64,000 nt of DNA from Lojkania enalia (GCA_010094045.1 ML986657.1:144982-208981); one strand, 5' to 3'; shown: positions 47,635 through 59,710, counted from the first letter of the stretch. Notes: generated by a model not told the origin, from the sequence alone. Program-made: numbers and translations.

Positions 47635-48777
47635 ATGCTCAACAAAATCGCCCTGGAAGAGGCATGGAACATACCTGAGGGCGGTTCCCTCGGGGGTTTT
47701 GACTCTGCCAAATTCTCCTCTAAAGGTGTCATCGGGGACGACCTTGGCGCCAATCTACTCGATGTCCATGGCACTCGGCTCCAGCAAATGGACGAGAACG
47801 GGGTTGAATTCATGGTCCTGTCGCTCGTCTCGGCTGGGCCTCAAGGTATATCTGATCCCACGGCCGCAGAAAATCTCGCAAGGATAGCAAATAGCAAGCT
47901 CTGCGGAGAAGTCATGAAGAACCCAAAACGCTTCGCCGGACTAGCGAGCGTTAGCATGCACAATCCCGATCAAGCCAGCTCAGAACTAAAACGCTGTTTC
48001 AACGAACTCGAGGGCTTCATCGGCGTCATACTAAACGATTTCCAATCCTCAGGCCCCGACGGTAATACCATGCTCTTTTACGACGATGCCTCCTACGACC
48101 CATTCTGGGCCACCGCCGAGCAACTCAACTGCCCCGTGTACATCCACCCGCGCAGCTCGACGCCCGAAATCGCCGAGAAGATGTGGAAGGGTCGCTCGCA
48201 CCTCAACTTCTCTGCCCTTGGCTACGCCAACCGCGTCAACATGCATCTCCTCGGCATCATCACCGCCGGCGTGCTCGACCGGTTCCCACGCCTCAAGCTC
48301 GTCGTCGGCCACATGGGCGAGCACATCCCCTACGATCTGTACCGCATCGACCACAAGTTGAACCGGGCGCGCTTCCCCAATATGCGCATGCGCAAGGATA
48401 GGCTTGTGAGGGATTACTTTGGGAGCCAGGTTTTTGTTACGACGAGTGGGCATTTCTCGACGCCGGCGTTGTTATGCGCGATGCAGGAGATTGGCGTCGA
48501 GGCGTGCATGTTTAGTATCGATTATCCGTTTGAGAGTATCCCGAATGCGTGTGTTTGGTTCGATGAGCATGTAAGGGATAGTATTAATGGGAGGGATTTG
48601 GTGAGGATTGGGCGCGGGAATGCGCTGAGGGTTTATGAGAGATTGAGAGAGGGGCCGCATAGGATAAAGGAGTTGGGTACGGCGGAATGTGGGGTTGGGG
48701 GGTTAAAGGCGGAGGAACAAGAGGTAGAGTTTGGGTTGTATAATAAGAGTTGGTCGAGGAGGGAGGTCAGGCGTTGA
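47635..48777 (+). CDS. Amidohydrolase-2 family, 2,3-DHB decarboxylase-like
   Basis: Single-exon protein of 380 residues of the ACMSD/amidohydrolase-2 superfamily. It resembles the reversible non-oxidative decarboxylases of ortho-hydroxybenzoates (2,3-dihydroxybenzoate and gamma-resorcylate decarboxylases). The N-terminus KIALEEA supplies the metal Glu8. Other motifs in family order are ASVSMHNPDQA, DGNTMLFYDDASYDPFWA, VYIHPRSS (His about 171), LVVGHMGEHIPYDLYRIDH, VTTSGHFSTPALL and FSIDYPFES (metal Asp about 296). The residues correspond to the Glu8/His167/Asp287 set of characterised fungal enzymes. The length is about 40 residues over the usual 338-345 because of a C-terminal tail and an N-terminal insertion. 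The next gene, co-oriented 565 bases on, is a GH3 glucosidase. Confidence 0.85.
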   Translation: MLNKIALEEAWNIPEGGSLGGFDSAKFSSKGVIGDDLGANLLDVHGTRLQQMDENGVEFMVLSLVSAGPQGISDPTAAENLARIANSKLCGEVMKNPKRFAGLASVSMHNPDQASSELKRCFNELEGFIGVILNDFQSSGPDGNTMLFYDDASYDPFWATAEQLNCPVYIHPRSSTPEIAEKMWKGRSHLNFSALGYANRVNMHLLGIITAGVLDRFPRLKLVVGHMGEHIPYDLYRIDHKLNRARFPNMRMRKDRLVRDYFGSQVFVTTSGHFSTPALLCAMQEIGVEACMFSIDYPFESIPNACVWFDEHVRDSINGRDLVRIGRGNALRVYERLREGPHRIKELGTAECGVGGLKAEEQEVEFGLYNKSWSRREVRR

Positions 48778-49342
48778 GGCTAGAATATATATTTTAGCAA
48801 GTTGTAGAGCTAGGGGTGTAGTTTTTAGTCTACTCTTTTTACCACTAAAGCGGGCATCTCTACTATTCTCAGCGAAAACTAGAGATCTTAGATAGTTATT
48901 TAAAAAAGTAAATAGTATATCTAACTTATTTTTAAACATATATTTTTTTAGCTGAATATCATGTCAAGAACATGCCTTCTATTCTATCTTCTACCCGCTA
49001 AAGCGGGTATTTCTCCAGTTCCAAATGAGCCAAGACAGGTGATCTGGGGTAACGAGCAGGATGCCGGTTCCTCCCGCCTGAGCACTGTATCTCTCTACGG
49101 GTAATAGCCGATGCCATATTAAACTTCCACCACTCATCACGTCTAAATCCTGACAGAGCGGAAACACCTCTGGAACAAACGGAAGGGTCTTTTGCAACTT
49201 GGATCATGTGGTTCTCGCTATTCATCAAATATTGCCCACGGCTAGACTTGGCCAACTATTCAAATCGGACCACAGGAAAATAACATGCCAACTACTTATT
49301 TCCAATGCACCCACACACAATTATGGCATCCTTGCCATCACA
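48778..49342. other. Intergenic with palindromic repeat words
   Basis: About 565 bases, AT-rich. The word CTAAAGCGGG followed by C/TAT-TCT recurs at about 48845 and 48999; the second copy forms the palindrome CCCGCTAAAGCGGG. It looks like the remains of a small repeat. The promoter of the GH3 gene lies at the right end. Confidence 0.45.
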
Positions 49343-51602
49343 ATGCGTCGCCTCATCCCGAAGTTCCTTACCGTCTTGACGGTCACGACGGCATGCTCGG
49401 CTCAGGGCTTCGACGGTGACTGGGACGCCGCCTACACAAAGGCCACCACGGCTCTCGCAAAACTCTCGCTATCCGAAAAAATCGGCATCGTCTCAGGCGT
49501 TGGATGGGGTAAAGGGCCATGCTCCGGAACAACTAGTGCCGCGCGATCCATCAACTATCCCGCCCTCTGTCTGCAAGACGGCCCGCTGGGCGTCCGCTCC
49601 GCCGCCAGCATCACCGCATTCCCAGCAGGTATCCAGGCGGGTGCAACATGGGACCGGGCCTTGATGCGTGAGAGGGGGCGCGGCATCGGCGAAGAGACGC
49701 GAGCGCTGGGCATCCACGTCATTCTAGGTCCTGTCGCCGGCCCTCTCGGGCAATTTGCGCAAGGCGGACGGAACTGGGAAGGGTTCAGCAACGATCCATA
49801 TCTCTCTGGCGTTGCGAACGAGCAGACTATTGCAGGGATCCAGGAGGCGGGCGCCCAGGCGTGCGTCAAGCACTACATTCTCAATGAGCAGGAGAGGGAC
49901 CGCGAGACGATGAACTCGGTGGTTGATGATCGGACGTTGCATGAATTGTACCTGTGGCCGTTTGCGGAGGCGGTGAGGGCCGGTGTGGCGAGCATAATGT
50001 GCTCGTATAATAGGGTGGATGGCACGTATGCGTGTGAGAATAGGAGACTTATGGAGGATTTACTCAAGAATGAGTTGGGGTTTAAAGGGTACGTACTTAC
50101 GGACTGGAATGCCCAGCATTCGACGGCCGAGAGCGCGAATACGGGGCTTGACATGACAATGCCGGGCTCGGCGCAGAATGGAGGGAACGTGTTTTGGGGA
50201 TCGAGGCTCCAGTCTGCGGTGTCGGCGGGACAGGTCCAGATGAGTCGGTTGGATGATATGGTGAAGAGGATTCTAGCGGCTTGGTATTTTACGAAGCAGG
50301 ATGTGGGGTATCCTGATACGAAGATTGATCGGAGGACGAATAATGGAGGGCCGAATGTGCAAGGGAGCCACTCTACGATTGCGAGGGCGGTGGCGAGAGA
50401 CGGGATTGTACTGCTGAAGAATACCGATGGAATTCTGCCACTAAAGAGCCCAAAGAGCATTGCAATTATCGGGAGTGATGCGGTTCCAAATCCGAGGGGT
50501 ATCAACTCTTGTCAGGATATGGGATGTAACCAGGGCACGTTGACCATGGGATGGGGCTCTGGGTCGGCAACACTTCCTTATGTCAGTTCGCCAGCCGATA
50601 CTATTACTACCCGCGCGAAGAAAGATGGTACGACCGTGACACTGTCCGCCTCGGATACAGCGAGCCAAGGGAGATCTACTGCTCAAAATGCTGAGGTTGC
50701 TATCGTCTTCATAACGGCAGACTCTGGCGAAGCATACATAACCGTTGAAGGCCATGCTGGCGACAGAAAAGACCTATTTGCATGGCACAATGGCGAAGCC
50801 CTTGTTAAGGCCGTTGCAGAGGTGAACAAGAATGTTATTGTTGTGGTACACACCGTTGGTCCCATCATCCTAGAAGGCTTCGCGGATCTTTCAAACGTCA
50901 AAGCCATCTTATGGGCCGGTCTACCCGGACAAGAAGCAGGCAACGCATTGGTAGACGTCCTATACGGGGACTATAGTCCTTCCGGCAAACTCCCATATAC
51001 CATTGCGAAGACGGCCAGTGACTATGGAACGACCATTCAGGGTTACTCAGATAACTTCAGAGAAGGGTTGTTTATTGATTATCGCGCATTAGAAAAGAAT
51101 CGGATTACGCCACGGTACGAGTTCGGGTATGGCTTATGTGAGTATTGTGAAATTGCCGTTCCAAGAAGGTGGGGGTTACTAACTATACGAAGCTTACACT
51201 ACGTTCAATTATTCGAGCCTTGTTATTTATGGATCGCCGTCTTCTGGGGCGGAGACTGGACCCACTGTTCCCGGAGGCGCATCCTCGCTGTTCGAAGTCG
51301 TGGCCACCGTTGCTGTCAATGTCACAAATTCTGGTTCCGCAACTGCGGCTGAGGTGCCGCAGCTGTACATTGGTTTCCCAGATTCGGCCCCTGGAACTCC
51401 TGCACGCCAGTTGCGTGGATTTGATAAACTGAGTCTCCAGCCTGGTGAAGGTGCGACAGTCAGGTTTGAATTAAGAAGGAAGGATCTAAGCTTTTGGGAT
51501 GCTCCGGCTAAGAAGTGGTCCCTACCGAAGGGAACATTTGGGGTGGAGGTGGGGGCTAGTTCCAGAGATATAAGGTTAACAGGTAAGCTTACTACGTTGT
51601 AG
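49343..51602 (+). CDS. Secreted GH3 beta-glucosidase
   Basis: Glycoside hydrolase family 3 enzyme of 734 residues, releasing terminal beta-linked glucose. Exons 49343-51137 and 51193-51602; the 55-nt intron has a TACTAAC branch site and joins FGYGLS/YTTFNYSSL. The signal peptide is IPKFLTVLTVTTACSA. Motifs are CLQDGPLGVR, the catalytic (beta/alpha) domain with GPVAGPLGQFAQGGRNWEGF, VKHYILNEQE, CSYNRVDG and the nucleophile Asp in LTDWNAQHS (about 254). The second domain has VLLKNTDGILPL and WAGLPGQEAGNALVDVLYG, followed by a C-terminal FnIII domain (QLYIGFPDSAPGTPARQLRGF). The frame upstream of 49343 is open, but that extension precedes the signal peptide and is unlikely. Confidence 0.95.
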
Positions 51603-51859
51603 ATTTTGGGGGTTTGGGGGTTTGAGCAAGGGCGGTTGGAAGTGGGGGCTTCTGGTAAATGGATGAAAGATCTGATACACATTGCACAACGGACGCAAAA
51701 TAAGTCGAACAAAAGGTTTCATGATACATGCGTGAAGAGATTCAACACTTCGTTGCCGTAAGAAATGCTCTCAGTAGTAGTATAGGTAGCTCTGCTATCC
51801 CGTCCAAAACCAGTCATAGGTAAAGAAGAGAAACAATCAACTGCATTCCCTTCATGCCT

Positions 51860-53762
51860 CTAATGCTTTCCCTTAGTCCCACTGGTAAGAAAAGAGTCAT
51901 CAGACCGGGTATGCACCAAGGTGCGGAACGAGTCATTCGTTACCGTGTACTTCAGTGGAGTAATTGTGCCCTCCGTCGCTCTTCGAGTAAGGCCAGGGAC
52001 TGGTGCAGATATCTTTCTTCCCCCCAACTTTGGTTTATTAAAATCCAGCACAATAGATTTCAAGTTTGATGGCACTGGATCAGCGCCTTTCCTCGGGTCG
52101 TGAACGTCTCTGTTCAATTCCGAGCCTAGCACAAATCTGAATACTGCAGAGAATGATTGCGAAAAACTGGAACGCGCGCGGAGCATGGCATACGTTCCCA
52201 TGAAAACGCATATTGCGCTTACGAAAGCACTGACTCCGTACGCGATAGCTAGATCTCGGGGTTTGTAGTCGAACTCAGTCCGGAACACGGCGTAAGTAGC
52301 GTCAGTCGTGATGTTCGAAATATATTTCAAGTAGCGTTTGTCTGCTCCATTGAAGTTGGTGTCCCCCCATCCGTACCTTGCACTTAAGGTAATATTCTGC
52401 AATATCGATTCAAACACAGAGCCAATCTCATAAGCGTCGGAAGCTTTCATGTCCCTAAGTAGTAGATAGTTCGTTAAGCGGTTGTTGAGCGCGAACGCAT
52501 TTGCATTCACCGTAATACTCTGGTTCTCTCCGTCCTGGACGTCTTGGTTAAAATAGAAAGCCGTGCCGGCTACTTGTCCAGTGAAAGATGAGACCAGCGA
52601 CACATAGGCCGTCGGCTCGACTTCCCACTCCGGGATATTTTGCAGATCCGTGTTGTTTCTGACTTTAGGGAAAATATTTTTCATCGCTATAGGTGTGAGC
52701 GCTTCGCGTGTGACGTTGATGACCTGCTCGCCGTTGCTGAAAAGACTGAAATCCGCTTTGTACGTGGCGTTCTGGAATTTGCATTCCGCGAGGCCATTTT
52801 GAGTTTGATTTACGCTTATCCATACAAGCAATCTTGACGCATCGTCTGAGTCTCCATCTAAGTCGTTTGGTCGCGAATCCAGCAAACTTGGTGTTCCGAA
52901 GATATCGCTGTCGTTGGTAGCACTTCGCCAACCATTGGCCGGAGCAAAAATGACCATCGGAATTATCACTCCAAACTTTTCTTCTTGCTGTTTCACGGCT
53001 CCAGTTACTATATTCATAGTAGTATTATCTGCAGGTGAGCAAGTCAACGCTGGGCCAGAGAAGGTGGTCGAATACGTAACGTTGGAGTTTTTGTCGGGAT
53101 GTGGGACAGACTTCAGTCCCCCCATTAGAACTGACGTGAAGGTAATAGCTCCAATCTCCGTGCAGGGATCAAAAAATGGAGTAGCGCCTCCTTTCAGGCT
53201 ACCGCAATACATTCCGGATGTGAGATTAGCTTCCTGGGTCCTGAGCGGTTGCGTAGAAATTAGAGGATTTTGCTTGACAGTTATTGCACCAGGTGTAATG
53301 ATGGCAGAGAATGGAAGTACCCTAGAGGCTAGTTAGTGAAGTACGCAAATCACGAGGTATCCTTAGGCCTTACCAAGTCACAATCGCTAAGAAAGCTAGC
53401 GGAAGATGATGCGCCCAAACTCGTATGTATACGAAAGTGAAGGGTTGATAGACAATTCCAAAGAGAATATCCGCAATTTTTAATGTTTTTGGCGACTCCC
53501 TCATTCGGTACCAAAACCATTGTGTATACGCAGTGCCAGTTGCGGTGGTGAAGAGTAATTTCACAAGGAAAGCGATAGCTGTACCCGCTCGCTGTACCCA
53601 TTGCTGCTCGTTATCGTCGAGGACGGACTGACCGTGCAACGAAGCATTGAAGACGTGGTGTAGGATTGAGAAAACGATCCCTCCCAGGAAGCAAGCGTAC
53701 ATCAACACCGGAGACTCCCAGTGAATGCCGAGCTCACTCTTGGATGCGGTCTGAGTGGACAT
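51860..53762 (-). CDS. Multi-pass fungal membrane protein, unknown
   Basis: Two exons on the minus strand: 53762-53374 and 53321-51860, giving 616 residues. N-terminal spans include VLMYACFLGGIVFSILHHVF, a second around AGTAIAFLVKLLFTTATG and a third across the splice joint (LAFLAIVTWVLPFSAII). A large lumenal region with many N-glycosylation sites follows. The last span (AYGVSAFVSAICVFMGTYAML) leads to a basic Ser/Thr tail. Similar fungal proteins have been deposited under the misleading name 'formylmethionine deformylase-like'; no deformylase motif is visible here, so I leave function open. It is convergent with the GH3 gene, 257 bases apart. Confidence 0.82.
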
Positions 53763-55467
53763 GGTTACCCAATCTCGGTTTTATAAGAAGTCACGTGGTG
53801 AGAGGACTTCGCAAAGGAATCCTAAGTCTCAGATGCGTAGGATTATAACCGTTAAGTAGTTTCTTTAGGCATGAACCCCTCTACGAATTGCGGTTCGACG
53901 TCGCTTCCACTTTCCACACTACATCCCAACATTGGGGACTGAAACTGCGGAGCATCTCACTCATATCGAAATCACATTACATTGTGTCCAAGTCTCTCAA
54001 TTACTTCGAAACAACCGGTCAGTCTAAAAATCCTTCCATGAACGCGAAGTTTAGTTCCGGAGCAAAAATAGGCTTACACTGATACGCGAAGGGACCTGAC
54101 CAATAAGCGAGCGCCGGCACCGCGCCACACTCATGCAGCAGCCCCGAGCTGAGACAAGGCCCCATATTGGCTAGGTTTTGGAATGCGGACTTGTGGAGGC
54201 TGATTGGGGACACTGTTACACAAGATACTGACGCCATTGAGCATTTTTAGTCGTGTCCTAGCTCTAGTCATGGCATTGAGGATGACGTTGTGGCCAGTGG
54301 GCGATGGTCAGAGTTGACTTTCTACCAAAGGGACATGGAAGTTTATTCGTCGTAAAGATCATCTTAGCTATAATAGACCCAGACAAAAGATGAGAGTAGT
54401 TCGCATAGTGTACCATGATCTTGATGGTCAACAAAAACCTAACACTGAGACGAGATTGCTGCACCTCTCCTCACTCAAACCTATTTCTTCGATTGACCGA
54501 AACCCTTTACAGAGTGTTTGAGGTTAAATGATGCTTAAAAAGCAGGGTGTAATGACCTCGGCTATGATCATTACGCTTAGCTAAACTTTCGAATAGCAAG
54601 AGCATGCGTTAACGCTTAGTGGTTATTCACTCAATGGACTCCGCCGCATTGTAAGTTGGGTATTTTGGGTAGTCAATCCTATGCTAGGTAAGTAAATGGT
54701 GAAAAGCATAATCTCGGACTCCCTCGGAAATACAATTCTGAATCAACACTTCAAGACTACCACACGGAAGCCCTGCGATATAGTGCCTTACATCCAGTGG
54801 AGACATTATCAACCAACTGAATCTTTTCGGTTTCGGGGTTTGTGTGGGCTTATTAGATTAGGCTCACTGCCTAATCATTAAGTTTTCAATTGAGGAAGAA
54901 GATATCCTTAAGCTACAAAAGGTGAGATTTTGCGCTCATCCCTGGCCGAAATGGAGTAGTGATGGCTTCGCTATTCCTGTGCCGTGAATGGGGGAAGTTC
55001 TAGCAGATAACGGAAGGAAGTTGGACAGCTTCACATCGGTGACACCCCGGAATAGGAGCCTGCGGGAAAACTCGTGTTACCAGGTTTTTCGTGGTCGACA
55101 TTTTGATTCGACGAAGGAAACCCTTGTGCAACCATTTGTTAAAAAGGAGTATGTTGCCCGATCCGTGGAGGAAAATGGCGGACACTAGTATTTTAGACAA
55201 TTTCTTGAATTAAAATTGGAGTAAAATAATGACCATATTCCCGTAGACCGAGTAAATCCGAGTATCTTATCCAAAACATGGATCAAATTAGGGGAAGCTA
55301 AGACAGATATATTCTCTATGGAGAGCCCTACAGATGCGTGAGTGCAGTTTTCAGAGAAAATATAAATATCTATCGCTCATGAATGCATCTCACAATCTAT
55401 ACTCTGGACAAATCATTTCTTTCATTGCTTTCATTCACATTCACAATATTGCCTTTCGGAAGACACA
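53763..55467. other. Intergenic, no gene seen
   Basis: About 1.7 kb. Several short open frames on both strands have no features. A probable TATA box for the next gene lies near its right end. Confidence 0.45.
55361..55368 (+). promoter_or_regulatory. Probable TATA box of small secreted protein gene
   Basis: TATAAATA lies about 105 bases before the ATG at 55468, a normal spacing. No other motif was identified. Confidence 0.4.
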
Positions 55468-56022
55468 ATGCGGTTTCTTACAGATGTATGCCTTTCAGAA
55501 TTTGTGCTGGCATGTATTAATTTATGAACAGGCCCTTGCCCTTTCTATCGCACTTGCCACTCAAGGGTCCTGTGCTTCTGTGGTGAGAGGATCACCCAAC
55601 GCAGTAGGAGGTGTGAGTCTCGTCCCAAGACAGGATGAGTGTCCCGTATCATTCTTTGTTGTACGTGATAGCTCAGCTCAACCAAGTCTATGCTTCTGAC
55701 CTTTGGTATATAGTTGACATTCCCAGTCCTAGGCTGCACCGACACTCGAGTGCTTGGCAATCCACTCGGCAGTGTAGCGAGTCCAACGCTAGGCCAATGC
55801 ATCGGGCCCCCACCACTACTCCCAATAGAACCCGCATTCATGAGTCTCTTTGCATTCACGGTCGGGGCGAGCGTAAATTATAATGTTGAGATTTTTGAGT
55901 CAAATCATTGCGACGGGACACCTATGAGAACAATAACGGTGGATGAAATTCCGGGCGGGAATGAGTGTGAGAACATTTCTGGGTCTTCATATCGTTACTG
56001 TCCATCCATAGGGTGCAGCTAG
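55468..56022 (+). CDS. Small secreted Cys-containing protein (effector candidate)
   Basis: Three exons: 55468-55485, 55532-55660, 55714-56022, giving 151 residues with phase-0 joints. The first exon is only six codons (MRFLTD) and splicing creates the signal peptide MRFLTDALALSIALATQGS. The mature chain has eight or so Cys (SCAS, DECP, GCTD, GQCIG, NHCDG, NECEN, YCPSIGCS) and no membrane span. A KR-less, Arg-containing stretch (SLVPRQDE) could be a processing site. No family was recognised. It is the last gene before the AT-rich transposon block, about 0.8 kb from an inverted-repeat element, a setting where effector genes are often found in fungi with RIP; the effector role is inference. Confidence 0.72.
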
Positions 56023-56802
56023 ATTTGCCCCTACATTTGCGTTGTCGCAGAGGCTATGAACCGGCAAGGGGAATAGAGAGAGATCTTCTTGTCCGTTTGC
56101 ATCCAGTGCAATAATTTCTCTATGATATTTTGACTACTTTTGATAGAGTCCCCACCCACTGAATATCTAAATAATCCATTATTAATTATTCCAATCTATT
56201 TATAAGATAAATAGTTGTATTTGATTGGAAATGAGTTCAAACAACTCGAACAACAATGTTTGTCGACAGCGATCCCATATTCTAGATCGAGTCGAATAGC
56301 GTCTTGTCAATGGCTAAGTGAGTATCTGAAATAATCGCCGTCTTTCAAATTCCCGACACCTTGCCACTAATATCAGGAGAATGTCTTGTAGTTCGAGAAC
56401 AAGACTATCATTTACAGCAGCATGCTGTTTTAACGCGACGAAGAAAATGCATACCCTAAGCCAATACACAAGTCTACTATGTTTGTCTTGGTCAACTTTC
56501 TGGTGTCCAGCAGCATCTGAATAAATGTACTCCCAACACCCACAAAATGCGCACTTCTGGAAGAGCTGATTCTCTTTAAATAACATTTCAACTAATTTCT
56601 CCTCAAGCTCTCCCTAACTTCATTTCCCTTTTCCAACCATTGCCTTTCTCCTCAAACCTCTATCTTTCATACACGGCGGATCGGCTTGCGTCAAGTCATC
56701 CCACTGTATTAAGGGATTAGCTTCGCTAAATTTTTAGTCAGACTACTTACGGTACAAGAATTCATGTTTGAGATTTAGATGTGTGGATGGTAGATTGTAT
56801 TC
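56023..56802. other. Intergenic before repeat block
   Basis: About 780 bases, increasingly AT-rich. A minus-strand frame at 56314-56586 is unsupported. Confidence 0.45.
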
Positions 56803-57473
56803 GTCACGTATCAGGCAGCATCAATTGCTGAGGCAAATATTGATGTATTAAAGGAGGGTAAGTGGCCTGCCTGGCCAGAGGCTGGTAGTGGTGAGACTAT
56901 ATAAGCCTGAAAAACAGGCCAGCTATGATAGGATAGCAGAAACACGTGACAGTATTCTGTATTGTGGGGGCTGCAGGCAATTCAAGGCGCCAACGAGCTT
57001 CCACCCATTAGCCATTCTACAGGTGCGTGGCCAAACTATGTACTAAAGGCTACCTCGACAATTTAGGGCGGCTGTGATTATAAGTTATTACTTATAAATA
57101 TAGGTAGAAAGATTCTACCCGGGTTGTGAGAAGCCTAAATGCATATTTGGGAAGGTATATAGATGGATTGAGACTGATGCTAGAATGTTTAACCAGGATT
57201 TGGATTTAAAGTTGGACATGCTGGTATTCGGGACGGAAAAGTGTGAGAGTTGACTGCTTGGTGGCTTGAGCGAAGCTGATACTAGAACAGTAAACGAGCC
57301 TCACGCCTGCTGCACCGCCAAAGTCTGCTACACGTTTCTACTATCCTATTATAGTTGATCTGTTTTCAGGCTTATATAGTCTCGCCGCTGCCAGCCTTTA
57401 GTTAGGTAGGTTACTTACCCTTTTTCAATATATCAATATTTGCCTCAGCAATTGATGCTGCCTGATACGCGAC
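56803..57473. mobile_element. 671-bp inverted-repeat (MITE/foldback) element
   Basis: The left arm (56803-56951) and the reverse complement of the right arm (57325-57473) match over about 150 bases. The outer ends share GTCRCGTATCAGGCAGCATC and continue through CAATTGCTGAGGCAAATATT. The differences I can line up are mostly A/G or C/T transitions plus small indels. The interior (about 370 bases) has no open frame with a recognisable product, so the element is non-autonomous. A target-site duplication is not clear by eye. The element sits at the border between normal and AT-rich DNA. Confidence 0.8.
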
Positions 57474-57680
57474 AAAGTCAGGCAACTCTATAGGTTATGT
57501 TAAGTTTCACTAGAACGAAGCTCTATCGACCATTTGTTAAATTTCTTTTTTTCTTAATTTCTAGAGATAGAAAAACTAAGCTAGAAGGCACCTATAAAAG
57601 CTATAGAAGGTGCTAAATAAACTGAAGGGTAGGCTGGTAAATAGGGTATATGGTACCTTACCTAGGTTGAGGTTGGGTTC

Positions 57681-57810
57681 GGGGTTCTTGGCGCTGGGGT
57701 TAGAGTTAAGGTAGGGTTCTTGGCGCTGGGGTATAGGTTAGGTAGGGGTTCTTAGCATTGAGGTTGAGGTTAGGGTAGGGTTCTTGGCGCTGGGGTATAA
57801 GGTTAAGGTA
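57681..57810. repeat. 32-bp minisatellite, four copies
   Basis: Four head-to-tail copies of a 31-33 base unit (57681-57713, 57714-57744, 57745-57777, 57778-57810). Each starts GGGTTCTTGGCGCTGGGG or a variant, followed by a variable GTTA/GGTA tail. Copy 3 has TAGCATTGAGG where the others have TGGCGCTGGGG, changes that are transitions. Confidence 0.85.
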
Positions 57811-58734
57811 GGGGTACCCTATAGGGTTCCTCTATAATTATAGGAAATAATTATATATAGGCTAGTAGATAGGTATAAATTAGATTAGAGTTAGAATCTT
57901 ATATAAGTAGAATAGAGTTAAGGTTAAGATCTTACTAATCAGCCTAAGATATAGGTAGAATTAAAGTAGCTATTTAGTAATAGAGTATAGGTTAAGGTAG
58001 AATTATATAGACTAGATTTTCTTAGAGTTTAACTAATTAGTATATTTTAGAAAGTAGCTTAGTAAGAGTATATATAATATAATATTCTAGGGCTTTATTA
58101 TAGCTATTTATTATAGATTAGGCTAATCTCGCTTTATTAGATTCTAGGATAATATACTATAGTATATTATAGACTATAGTAATACGCTCCTTAACTATTA
58201 ATTTTATATAGTTTAATCTAATATAATAATATATTTATAATAGTAATTTATTATATAAACTATAGAGGTTTATAAATTTCTTAATAAATATACTTTCGCG
58301 ATAGCTCTTTATTAGTAGTAATATTAGAATTAATTTTTTCCTAGTTAATCTCCTAGTTAATCTCTAGTTCTTTATTATATACCTAAACTAGAAGTTTAAA
58401 GAGATTTATAACTTTATTAGTACTATAAAAAGAGCTTAGTTTATTAGTATTTTAGGCCTCTATAACCTAGTATACTTTTTTAGTATAATAGTTCTCTCCG
58501 CTTATTATATATTTTAGAAATATAATATCCTAGATTCTCTATATAGTAAGATAATATCTTTTATCCTTAATTATATTTCTAGTAGTATTAAAAACCTATT
58601 TAATACTAACTTCTATAATCTATATTAGGAGAATATTTCTTATAACCTAAGTAAGCTGTAGATACTAATATTTATTTACTCTCTACTAATCTAATATATT
58701 AAAGTTACAACCTTAAATAGGAGGTATATTTAGA

Positions 58735-58830
58735 TAGCTTTCTCCTTCTTAATAAGTTAGTTCTTTCTCTTCTTCCTCTAACTCTTCCTCTCCCTCTTCT
58801 TCTCTCTCTCTTATATTACTTAGATTCTAG
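58735..58830. other. Polypyrimidine island in AT block
   Basis: A strongly C/T-rich stretch inside the AT block. On the minus strand it would encode Glu/Arg-rich sequence, so it may be a remnant of an acidic coding region of an old transposon. Not assignable. Confidence 0.35.
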
Positions 58831-59710
58831 CTTAGAAAATTTAAGGAGCTACTTAAGGATAAATATTATAGAAATAGTTTATAAAACTATTTATTACTTT
58901 ATATCTATTAAAGTTAGGGTATTATAAATAAGATATAGCCTAATATATCTTTATTATAGTAATTAAGATATTTAAGGAATTATTAGCGATAGGTTTCTCT
59001 ATACTAAAGGTCTTAAGTCTTATCTTATAGTTATAGTTAGAAGCTAATATAATAAATAGCTATAATAAAAGTACCTTATATACTATAAGCTTCTAAAATA
59101 GATCTAAGATTATTATATAGTTAAATAAGTAACTATACTTTATATCTATTTTTAAGTAGTATTTACTTAATTTAGATCAACCCTTCTCTACTATAACTCT
59201 TACTACTATTAGCTAATCTAAGTTACTTTCTATATTTTTAACTAGATTTCTATTTATATTATCTAGAAAATCGAAGAGCCTATTATATATTTACTAAATA
59301 TACTAGATCTAAGACTTTATATTCTTGTTAAATACTTTAGTTATCCTTTTAAAATTACCGAGTAGGTTTATAATTAGTATTAAATAGTACTATTTAATAG
59401 TAGATAGTTAAAGTTACTAGAGATTATAAAAATCTACCTTAGTATTCTTATTATTACTAGATCTCTAAATAGAGATCTTTAAGTTAATTTTATATTAAAG
59501 CTAGTTGTTAATATATTATTTAAGATCTACTACTCGGTTATATATATTAAATATTAAATTCTATTAAGTTAGAATATCTCTTATTATAGATAGCTGGTAT
59601 TTAGGTAGTAGGAAGCCTTATAAAATAATAAAACGTTTATAGTACTATAGTAATCGATTAATTACTTTATAAATAGCTTAAATCTAACTAGAAATTAGTA
59701 TATAATAATA

